NCBI GenBank assembly: GCA_039105265.1
Contig: JAPFFF010000054.1
Coordinates: forward strand, 124,001-188,000
Direction: 5' to 3'
DNA: 64,000 nt
Source of the DNA: Tritrichomonas musculus
Lineage: Eukaryota; Parabasalia; Tritrichomonadida; Tritrichomonadidae
Shown here in pieces: positions 32,833 to 41,901 of this stretch. The position numbers and the translations under genes were made by a program. The stretch's first letter is position 1. Each line of letters opens with the position of its first letter. The notes beneath the pieces are model-generated. The model was not told the origin of the DNA, did not search any database, and saw only the letters and a list, made by a program, of their open reading frames with translations.

Positions 32833-32914
32833 TTCTCAAAAAGTGAAATTTCCATATTGATATAATTGGAAATTTTTTCACCTCATAATACAGTTATTTT
32901 GATTATTCTTAAAT
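32833..32914 (+). promoter_or_regulatory. Upstream block of member F, duplicate of that of member E
   Basis: 80 of 82 positions match 26,588-26,669. The inverted repeat lies at 32,846-32,854 / 32,867-32,875 and the TCATAA initiator-like site at 32,883-32,888. The upstream ATG of the E copy is absent. Confidence 0.4.
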
Positions 32915-34724
32915 ATGTCTGCTAACAATGATGTAGAAAAAAGTGATGTTCTATTTAAGTTTCGAGATTTTAAAGATGATAAAAGTAACACTATTGATTT
33001 TTATGAAGAATTAATTACCCAATTTGATGATTATACATATATGTCTCCTTTAATAAAATCATATCAGCAATTTTTAAATATTGGAGCAGATTACACGAAC
33101 TATTCTGAACTTAAAGCGCAAGTAACAGAAAAAATCAAAGAATATGCAGATAAAAAACAAAATAAATATATTTATGATTTATTTTCAATCTATATTCATA
33201 ATCTTCTTGACCAACAAATAATATCCTCAAATTTGAAAGAAAAGTTAAAAAATGTTTACAATGCACAAAACAAGACAATATATGAAGTTAAAGATATAGG
33301 AGATATTGGTGATTCCAATGCAAGTTTCAAACTAGTTTTTGATGAAAATGCTCACTTTTATTTTCAAAAGACTTACTCAAATGATATTTACGATAGAAAC
33401 CGTCAGATCATTGATGATGAGGTTCATATTTATCACACTGACTTTTCAAGCGACCGATATCATAGTTTCATTGTTCATTCGGATAAAAATGTTGAAATGA
33501 ATAAAATTCTGATTCCATATTTCGAATTCCATGATTTAGAATTTTTCTTTCAAAGATTTGGAGAAGGAAACACGAAAGAAAAATTGAGTGATATAGACAA
33601 AATTGTGATTATCAAAGAAATTGCGATTGGCCTGAGTGAATTGCATGAGCATTTCATCTATCACAACAATCTAAACCACAAACACATTTTCGTTGACAAC
33701 AACAAGAACGCTTACATTGGTACATTTGCTTACTCAACAGAACTTGAACCCAATGCAACGAAACAGGAAGTTTCCTCATACTATCGTCATCCAGATTTAA
33801 TCAACAAACCGAATGAATTGAGCATTGAAACAGAAGACAAAGAAGATAAAGCACGATATGACATTTATTCATTTGGAGTTTTGGCGCATGAAATCATTAC
33901 AACAAAATCACCAAAAGAACGATTTGGTAATATGACACGCAAAGATCGAATTGATCAATTACAAAGCAACTATTGTGATTTCCTATTCAAAGAAGAAGAC
34001 GATTTTGATGATAAGTATGGAGTTCCAGGGATGAGAGACATCATTTCAAGATGCATGAGCAGAGATGAAAAGACACAATATTCAACATTCAAAGAAGTGA
34101 TTTCGAGTATTGATGATCTCACAATATATCAGAATAACAAAGAGGAAATTGAAACACGAATCCACGAATCAAAAGATTGTAACACATATGAATGTGAACT
34201 TAGTGACATTGTTACCAATTTCTATTTTGGGAACGAAACCTCTAAAGACATAATTTCAAAATTCATTAAAGTTTGTCAAGAAGTTGGAATAAATAAAAAT
34301 ATTGAAATTTCTCCCATTGAAGAAGATGTCATTACTCCAATTCTCAAATTTTTTGATTTCAAGAATAAAGAGGCAAATTATAAGAATAAGTTTTTGTTTT
34401 TCGAAGAACGATTGAATAAATTGTTTGATTTGAATTCAATTGGAATGAATTCAGTATGCAATGTAAGTCTTTCAGACAATGAGAAACAATTGATGAAGAT
34501 ATCGATGAATGCTAACAATGTATTGAGCAAGAGCAAGAGTAAAAGTAAGAATAAGAGTAATAAAGATGATGAATTCTATGATTGTGGAGAAGTCATTATG
34601 AAATTTAATTCGAACATCATCCCAATCACGAATGTTGAAGAATTTGAGAAAGAAGCATCAGGATACATTTGTGAACATCTTCTTATTTATTTATTTTTCA
34701 TTTCAAAAGAACTGAGTAATATCC
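32915..34724 (+). pseudogene. Single-module pseudokinase protein (member F), 5' part, split by a MULE
   Basis: Encodes about 603 residues: an N-terminus identical in type to member E, one YHNN/GTF pseudokinase module (residue 249), the SK linker and the DCGEVIMKF start of the C-terminal module. At 34,725 a transposable element begins, in the codons for the SNIHSRN stretch of intact family members. The frame runs on into the element for about 42 more codons before a stop at 34,847-34,849. The 5' part (1,810 bp to the end of the target site) and the 3' part (1,031 bp after the second target-site copy) add up to 947 codons, a multiple of three, and no other damage is seen. The gene was therefore probably intact until the insertion. 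A truncated protein of about 644 residues could still be made. Confidence 0.8.
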
Positions 34725-36302
34725 GGATTAGGAAAAAAATTCCAACTTGGAATTTCCAAGTTTTTTTTATTTCACATGTCAAGAAAACTTGGAAATTCCA
34801 AGTTTTTTTTTCCCTGAGCTTTTCTTCAACAATAGCAAGAACAAAATGATAAAAAACGCGTTAATACTTTAATATAATAAGTTATCAATATCATTTGGCA
34901 ATTTTTTTCGTGCATTTCATCCAAATCTTAAAATGCTGATACTGATATCATTACGCCATGCATCTCAAAATACAAAAACAAATGCAAATTTACCGCTATC
35001 AACACTTTAATAACAATATACGATTCATTTACCATGCAAATTTCGAAATTTTCATTTTGACTCTCATAATTAATATTCAATAATTATACTAGCATTAAAT
35101 AAATGTATCTATCCGAAAAATTCAAATAGGAAATAAAAAAAAAGATATCTTTCCTAAATTAAAAAAAAAAAAAATCCATATATAACTTTCTCTCACGATA
35201 TTTTTTTTATTTATTTATTTTTATAATATGCTTTTAAACTCAGGAAAAAGGTATAATATTAGCTTAATATTTAGATAATCTAAGAATGTATCACAATTAA
35301 TTCAAAAAGTTTTAATAAACCATTCAAAAAAAAAAAAGTTCGGTGCTTTTTTTATTCCTACCGAATGTTTTTTGATTCATTAAAGCTTCTTATAAACCAT
35401 TCAGATATAATAATTGATCATGTTAAAAAGAAAAAAGTAAAAAAAAAATTTATTAAAATAGATCATGTTAAAAAAAAAAAATATTTATTAAATTTAAAAT
35501 ATTTCATTTTCATCATCAGAAACAATAACGCCATTTTGCATTTTTTGGAATCTCTTAAATTAAAAGTGATTTGAAAAGGACAATCCTGATCTTTGCATTG
35601 AATTTTATAATAATTTCCAGAATTTAGAATATTAAACTTTATTGATTTTGTACGTGCTAAATTTATGCAATATTGAATCATTTCGTCCCTATTTTCAAAA
35701 AAATTGACGAGTTCTATTTTCGATGTTTCCATCAAGATTAGAAATGGAAAAACTAAACGAATTTGTATAATATTTGAATGGTTTATCACAACTTTTTGAA
35801 TGAATTGTTAGAACTTTTTGAAAATTTTTTAAAAAAACATTCGGTAGGATAAAGAATTAGTTCATACTTCATATTAATTATACTAGCATAAAATAATTTT
35901 CCATATTAATGTAATTATGTATATTGATTATGCTAGTATAATTACTGAAAATATTAATTATGAGAGTCAAAATGAAAATTTCGAAATTTGCATGGTAAAT
36001 GAATCGTATATTGTTATTAAAGTGTTGATAGCGGTAAATTTGCATTTGTTTTTGTATTTTGAGATGCATGGCGTAATGATATCAGTATCAGCATTTTAAG
36101 ATTTGGATGAAATGCACGAAAAAAATTGCCAAATGATATTGATAACTTATTATATTAAAGTATTAACGCGTTTTTTATCATTTTGTTCTTGCTATTGTTG
36201 AAGAAAAGCTCAGGGAAAAAAAAACTTGGAATTTCCAAGTTTTCTTGACATGTGAAATAAAAAAAACTTGGAAATTCCAAGTTGGAATTTTTTTCCGCAT
36301 CC
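34725..36302. mobile_element. Mutator-like element (MULE), 1,578 bp, inserted in member F
   Basis: The left and right ends are inverted repeats of about 370 bp (34,725-35,094 and 35,931-36,302), starting GGATTAGGAAAAAAATTCC on the left and GGATGCGGAAAAAAATTCC when the right end is read inwards. GTAATATCC is duplicated exactly at 34,716-34,724 and 36,303-36,311, a 9-bp target duplication typical of MULEs. Each terminal repeat holds two copies of the CTTGG/CCAAG palindrome (CTTGGAATTTCCAAG type) near its tip. The interior carries a remnant transposase N-terminal domain on the minus strand and two further inverted-repeat pairs (35,293-35,327 with 35,774-35,810; 35,357-35,373 with 35,832-35,848) that interleave rather than nest, suggesting internal rearrangement. 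No catalytic domain is present, so the element is non-autonomous. Confidence 0.9.
35463..35732 (-). CDS. Remnant MULE transposase N-terminal DNA-binding domain (89 aa)
   Basis: Starting at the ATG at 35,730-35,732 (METSKIELVNF), the frame shows an alpha-helical FFENRDEMIQYCINLA stretch, then NSGNYYKIQCKDQDCPFQI. The spacing of aromatic residues and the C-x4-C-P-F pattern resemble the N-terminal zinc-binding domain of MuDR/FAR1-type transposases (the WRKY/GCM1-like or FLYWCH fold). That agrees with the Mutator-type terminal repeats and 9-bp target duplication of the surrounding element. The DDE catalytic region is absent; the frame degenerates into a Lys/Phe-rich stretch. It may be a dead relic or could still bind terminal repeats. 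The assignment is by pattern, not by database search. Confidence 0.55.
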   Translation of the reverse strand: METSKIELVNFFENRDEMIQYCINLARTKSIKFNILNSGNYYKIQCKDQDCPFQITFNLRDSKKCKMALLFLMMKMKYFKFNKYFFFLT

Positions 36303-36311
36303 GTAATATCC

Positions 36312-37342
36312 ATTCACAAAATCTTTATCATGGAGAAATTAACACTAAATCGATTGGTATTTATTACAACAACGAAACAGAAACATTTCTTCCATTAATC
36401 ATTCCTTTCTATTTCTTCTTCAAGAACTCTCCAAACACAACAACAATATCAACAACATCATTAACATCATTAACATCAGCATCAATGACACGAAATAAAA
36501 TTTCAGATATTGATAAATACCAAAGGAAAGATGTGAAACGATTTAAAGAAATGATGAGATATTTTGACAAGAACGAAATCATTCCTCCAGAAATTTATGA
36601 AATTGAGACGATGAATGCAATTTTATATAAGATTTACAATCTCAACATTCATAATCAAAATAACGAAATCAAAAACAAATTTGACAAAAACTACAAAAAC
36701 TTTTCACACAAAGAATATTCATCATTCGAAATCACACTTCCAACAATTCATGATATTTTTGTATTCAAAGAAGAAACAAACGAAATCCATCAAATATTTG
36801 ACCGATATCTAAGAATTGACGCAACTGTCAGTTACATTTTACGATTTTCGAATTTCATCATTTCAGAATACATTGAGAATGAAACACCAGAAGACACATC
36901 AAATATCATTGAAATCAAAGAAAAACTGATCAAAATCAAAGAAAACAATGAACAAATGTTTGATGAAATTCTAAATGAAGATCGAAAAGATTTAAACACA
37001 GACATTTTAAGCAAAGCCACTACAAACAATGAGCAAATTATGTTGGAAATCAGTCATACAGAGGAAGATTCAAAAGCACAGCCTTATATTAATAAAGAAA
37101 TCACATTACTTAATTATTTAGAGCTGAAATTTAACGAATGCCAAAGAAGGGTTGGGAGGGAAAAGTTAAGACATGTGATACGAAAAATTGATGTTTCACA
37201 ACTGACTCCTGATTCATTGATTGCCATTCTAAGAACGCTAAACAAGGATATTAAATACAAAATTCAACTTGTCAATAAACCACGAATGAAAATGAAAAAA
37301 GCAAGAAAAATCGTCGAATCATTTGGCTTTTCAACATCTTAA
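36312..37342 (+). pseudogene. Member F, 3' part (C-terminal module, tail type 2)
   Basis: Continues the family sequence immediately after the second target-site copy: the HSQNLYHGEINTKS segment, YYNNETETFLPLI, Ser/Thr linker, DKYQRKDVKRFKEMM block and tail type 2 (LNEDRKDLNTDI to KARKIVESFGFSTS). Tail type 2 is otherwise seen only in member A at the left edge of the window. An open frame reaches back into the element to 36,245 but has no ATG there, and separate expression of this half is unlikely unless the element supplies a start. Confidence 0.8.
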
Positions 37343-38331
37343 GAAAAGTTAAAAAAATATCGTGGAATACTTTAAAAAACTTTCCAAATATAGATGACAC
37401 AAAAAAAGGTTAAATATTCAAAATTGAAAGGGCTCAGAAATTATAGTTGGTTTCAGTTCCAGGTATACTTTTCTTGCTCATTTTCCATTTTAATGGAAAT
37501 AACAAATTGTACAACTCGGTATCCATCTCCATTCCTCCTAGAAATTGTATTTGTTATGTTTTTTTTCTACAGTAATTAATAAAAATATTCTTTATAAATA
37601 CTTTTTGAATTGCTCATTATTCGTTGAAGAACATCAATGAAAAAGTGAGAATAATTGAATGATTAAAAATATCTTTTCTAAGCTTTATTAATCAAAATTC
37701 AACATATTTTGAGTCGATTATACAATAGCAGCAGCATCAACGGCAAAAATAAAATGTCATGAATAGACAAACGTTTGCTTTCGAATAGGAGAGAAAAAAA
37801 AATGCTGAAGTGCTAGACTAAATATTTTGTGACAACATTTTATGCTTAATTCTAAATAAATAAAAAAAAGCATTTTATATGAAGATTCAGTCATTATATT
37901 TTGTAAAAAAATAAAGACGAAAATTATTATTAGGAATGCATTTTGGGCACGGGCAAAGCAATTGACCCGTCCAAAAGCTCTATCACGGGTACCTATCGTT
38001 TGCCCGGGCGGCTATCCTCGTGCCATTTACGGACATTAAATATAAATAAAAACTGAATTGAATAGGTCAGAATAATTATGATTTGAATTTGTTTTAATCG
38101 TTTCCTTTTAAAAAGTGGATATTCCAATTTAAAAATATTCTTTAATTATACAGAATTTCTGCAATTATTATGTTCAATTGCAAAATATATTATTAATTGG
38201 AAAATATTAAATATGGAAAAACCCCAATATTTTTATTTTACAATTTGTTTAATTTTGATCAAAAAGTTTTGAGTGGAAAATCGACTTTTTGAGATTAGTT
38301 TAAATTAAAAAAATAAAAATTTTCTTCATAT
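37343..38331. other. Intergenic region between members F and G, with a GC-rich structured patch
   Basis: AT-rich DNA without a recognisable gene, apart from the structured patch listed next. TCATA at 38,326-38,330, just before the G start codon, fits the trichomonad initiator consensus. Confidence 0.5.
37945..38024. ncRNA. GC-rich 80-bp patch with nested stems (candidate structured RNA or relic)
   Basis: In otherwise strongly AT-rich DNA, this patch is more than half G+C. Three nested complementary segments are visible: GGCACG (37,946) with CGTGCC (38,019-38,024), GGCAAA (37,952) with TTTGCC (37,999-38,004), and ACCCGT (37,965-37,970) with ACGGGT (37,985-37,990). That is the layout of a single branched or coaxial RNA stem. 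It does not fit a tRNA (no T-loop consensus). It could equally be the remains of a terminal inverted repeat. The strand is undecided. Confidence 0.3.
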
Positions 38332-41300
38332 ATGTCTACCAGCAATTCTACAGAAAAGGAAGTAAAGATATCAGATATATTAAATAGTCCAAATAATTTA
38401 AGTGATGTTTTCTCAAAATTTCAAGATAGAGCTGATACTCCAAATTGTTTTATTAATTTTTATGAAAAAATATTTACCCATTTTGATGATTATACTGATA
38501 TGTCTCCTTTAATAAAATCATATCAGCAATTTTTAAATATTGGAGCAGATAATAAGAATTATTCTGAACTTAAAGCACAAGTAACAGAAAAAATCAAAGA
38601 ATATACAGATAAAAAACAAAATAAATATATTTATGATTTATTTTCAATCTTTGTTCATAATCTTCTTGACCAACAAATAATATCCTCAAATTTGAAAGAA
38701 AAGTTAAAAAATGTTTACAATGCACAAAACAAGACAATATATGAAGTTAAAGATATAGGAGATATTAGTGATTTCAATGCAAGTTTCAAACTATTTTTTG
38801 ATGAAAATGCTCACTTTTATTTTCAAAAGACTTACTCAAATGATATTTACGATAGAAACCGTCAGATCATTGATGATGAGGTTCATATTTATCACACTGA
38901 CTTTTCAAGCGACCGATATCATAGTTTCATTGTTCATTCGGATAAAAATGTTGAAATGAATAAAATTCTGATTCCATATTTCGAATTCCATGATTTAGAA
39001 TTTTTCTTTCAAAGATTTGGAGAAGGAAACACGAAAGAAAAATTGAGTGATATAGACAAAATTGTGATTATCAAAGAAATTGCGATTGGCCTGAGTGAAT
39101 TGCATGAGCATTTCATCTATCACAACAATCTAAACCACAAACACATTTTCGTTGACAACAACAAGAACGCTTACATTGGTACATTTGCTTACTCAACAGA
39201 ACTTGAACCCAATGCAACGAAACAGGAAGTTTCCTCATACTATCGTCATCCAGATTTAATCAACAAACCGAATGAATTGAGCATTGAAACAGAAGACAAA
39301 GAAGATAAAGCACGATATGACATTTATTCATTTGGAGTTTTGGCGCATGAAATCATTACAACAAAATCACCAAAAGAACGATTTGGTAATATGACACGCA
39401 AAGATCGAATTGATCAATTACAAAGCAACTATTTTGATTTCCTATTCAAAGAAGAAGACGATTTTGATGATAAGTATGGAGTTCCAGGGATGAGAGACAT
39501 CATTTCAAGATGCATGAGCAGAGATGAAAAGACACAATATTCAACATTCAAAGAAGTGATTTCGAGTATTGATGATCTCACAATATATCAGAATAACAAA
39601 GAGGAAATTGAAACACGAATCCACGAATCAAAAGATTGTAACACATATGAATGTGAACTTAATGACATTGTTACCAATTTCTATTTTGACAAAAAGTTTT
39701 CACGAGATCTTATTGATAATTTTTTTACTGTACTTAATGAAAAACAAATTACAAATTTTGAAATAACATCAGAAGATCCCATTACTCAAATTCTTCAATT
39801 CTTTGATTTCAAGAATAAAGAGGCAAATTATAAGAATAAGTTTTTGTTTTTCGAAGAACGATTGAATAAATTGATTGAATTGAATTCAATTGGAATGAAT
39901 TCAGTATGCAATGTAAATCTTTCAGACAATGAGAAACAATTGATGAAGATATCGATGAATGCTAACAATGTATTGAGCAAGAGCAAGAGTAAAAGTAAGA
40001 ATAAGAGTAATAAAGATGATGAATTCTATGATTGTGGAGAAGTCATTATGAAATTTAATTCGAACATCATCCCAATCACGAATGTTGAAGAATTTGAGAA
40101 AGAAGCATCAGGATACATTTGTGAACATCTTCTTATTTATTTATTTTTCATTTCAAAAGAACTGAGTAATATCCATTCACGAAATCTTTATCATGGAGAA
40201 ATTAGCACTAAATCGATTGGTATTTATTACAACAACGAAACAGAAACATTTCTTCCATTAATCATTCCTTTCTATTTCTTCTTCAAGAACTCTCCAAACA
40301 CAACAACAATATCATTAACAACATCATCAGCATCAATGACACGAGATAAAATTTCAGATATTGATAAATACCAAAGGAAAGATGTGAAACGATTTAAAGA
40401 AATGATGAGATATTTTGACAAGAACGAAATCATTCCTCCAGAAATTTATGAAATTGAGACGATGAATGCAATTTTATATAAGATTTACAATCTCAACATT
40501 CATAATCAAAACGACGAAATCAAAAACAAATTTGACAAAAACTACGAAAACTTTTCACACAAAGAATATTCATCATTCGAAATCACACTTCCAACAATTC
40601 ATGATATTTTTGTATTCAAAGAAGAAACAAACGAAATCCATCAAATATTTGACTATTTCACCCATAAAAACACAGAACAAGGAATTTTGAATACCGATAA
40701 ATCAGTGAATTCAATATATAATTTCTTTGAATCAGTCATGATGACATCACAACTGAAAGCAGAACCAGAAAATGGTGACACCATTAGCATCCAAAACAAA
40801 TTAATTCAAATCAAAGAAGACAACGATATGATGTATGATGAAGCTCAAAAAGCACAAGAAACGAATTGTTTTGATATTGAAATTACAAAAGATAAAGGAA
40901 ATGCCATTACAATTTGTAAGAAGAATACATCTACAAAAGCTAAAGTCGCTAAATTTAAAGATAAGAAGTGTTTTCTTCCATCACATGAGTTTATAACTTT
41001 TTCAGAAAGAAAAGTAATATTTATTTCATCGATAAAGTTGGAACCTTTATCAGAAAGCAAACTTAAAATGGCCCAACAGCAAAAAAGAGACATAGAAAAA
41101 AGAAAATGTAAGAGAACACTCGATGTCAGTAAGTATTTGACTAAATATTCTCTTAAATTTTTGATAATGAGAACTTTGTACAATTTGAACCCAAATATAA
41201 ATTACATTGTAGTTGTTAAAGTCCAGCCAAATAGAAACAACAGAAACAACGCAATTGACTTTCATGATGCACAGCGTATGATCAATAGTATTGGCTATGA

Positions 41301-41355
41301 AACAACCATAAATAGTAATAATGATGTGGTTTTTGAAGTTATTAATGTGAAATAA
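38332..41355 (+). CDS. Single-module pseudokinase protein (member G, 1007 aa), tail type 3
   Basis: One helical segment plus one YHNN/GTF pseudokinase module (residue 263), then the shared C-terminal module up to IHQIFD. From about base 40,650 the protein switches to a third tail. Despite low identity, the last 80 residues of this tail (KYSLKFLIMRTLYNLNPNINYIVVVKVQ style, then a DAQRMINSIGYE helix) align in pattern with tail 1 (FRFIITRYIFGLNPLCKYRINVKIQ, then DAMNYISRLGFY) and, in shorter form, with tail 2. All three tails therefore probably end in the same small domain. The region after the pseudokinase (FYFDKKFSRDLIDNF) is also unique to G. This is the last plus-strand member and it converges with the CLASP-like gene. 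Confidence 0.85.
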   Translation: MSTSNSTEKEVKISDILNSPNNLSDVFSKFQDRADTPNCFINFYEKIFTHFDDYTDMSPLIKSYQQFLNIGADNKNYSELKAQVTEKIKEYTDKKQNKYIYDLFSIFVHNLLDQQIISSNLKEKLKNVYNAQNKTIYEVKDIGDISDFNASFKLFFDENAHFYFQKTYSNDIYDRNRQIIDDEVHIYHTDFSSDRYHSFIVHSDKNVEMNKILIPYFEFHDLEFFFQRFGEGNTKEKLSDIDKIVIIKEIAIGLSELHEHFIYHNNLNHKHIFVDNNKNAYIGTFAYSTELEPNATKQEVSSYYRHPDLINKPNELSIETEDKEDKARYDIYSFGVLAHEIITTKSPKERFGNMTRKDRIDQLQSNYFDFLFKEEDDFDDKYGVPGMRDIISRCMSRDEKTQYSTFKEVISSIDDLTIYQNNKEEIETRIHESKDCNTYECELNDIVTNFYFDKKFSRDLIDNFFTVLNEKQITNFEITSEDPITQILQFFDFKNKEANYKNKFLFFEERLNKLIELNSIGMNSVCNVNLSDNEKQLMKISMNANNVLSKSKSKSKNKSNKDDEFYDCGEVIMKFNSNIIPITNVEEFEKEASGYICEHLLIYLFFISKELSNIHSRNLYHGEISTKSIGIYYNNETETFLPLIIPFYFFFKNSPNTTTISLTTSSASMTRDKISDIDKYQRKDVKRFKEMMRYFDKNEIIPPEIYEIETMNAILYKIYNLNIHNQNDEIKNKFDKNYENFSHKEYSSFEITLPTIHDIFVFKEETNEIHQIFDYFTHKNTEQGILNTDKSVNSIYNFFESVMMTSQLKAEPENGDTISIQNKLIQIKEDNDMMYDEAQKAQETNCFDIEITKDKGNAITICKKNTSTKAKVAKFKDKKCFLPSHEFITFSERKVIFISSIKLEPLSESKLKMAQQQKRDIEKRKCKRTLDVSKYLTKYSLKFLIMRTLYNLNPNINYIVVVKVQPNRNNRNNAIDFHDAQRMINSIGYETTINSNNDVVFEVINVK

Positions 41356-41901
41356 TTATTTGATTGTAATTTGAAAAAAAATTTTTTTAATTTTTTTATT
41401 GATTATCAGATTTAGTTTTTTGGTAATCAATTTTTATAATTTAATCTAGTACATATGGTGCCAAATTAAAGTGAATGAAATAAGCAATGCCATACAATTG
41501 TTTATTTGTGATATGATACATTTGTATATCATTGGTTTTACTAGATAAACTTTTCAAAAAAATAATAATAATAATAAAGAATTCTGCTTTAACAATATTT
41601 AATGTTTTACAATAATTTTATTCACATTGTAATTATATTGATATAATTAAATAAGATACCCTATTATGAGGGGAAAAATCTCAAGATAAATATTTCAGAT
41701 ATTATATATTTTCATTGTTTTTTTTAATCTTTTAATGTTATTTTTATTAATAATTATCTGTATATACAAATAACCTGATTAGAAATGTGTTAATACTAAA
41801 ATAATAGTAAAAAAAAAAAAAAAAAGATTTAGCAAGATATCTTAATTTATTTAAATGTTCTTCAAATATACAAATAAAAAATGATAAACAAACATTGTTA
41901 T
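41356..41901. other. Convergent intergenic region, nothing recognised
   Basis: AT-rich 3' flanks of two convergent genes. It contains an (AAT)n microsatellite around 41,562-41,577 and a poly-A run near 41,811-41,825. Confidence 0.6.

Noticed and set aside
37945-38024. tRNA gene in the GC-rich patch
   Set aside because: No T-loop or anticodon-arm consensus is visible and the nested stems do not form a cloverleaf.
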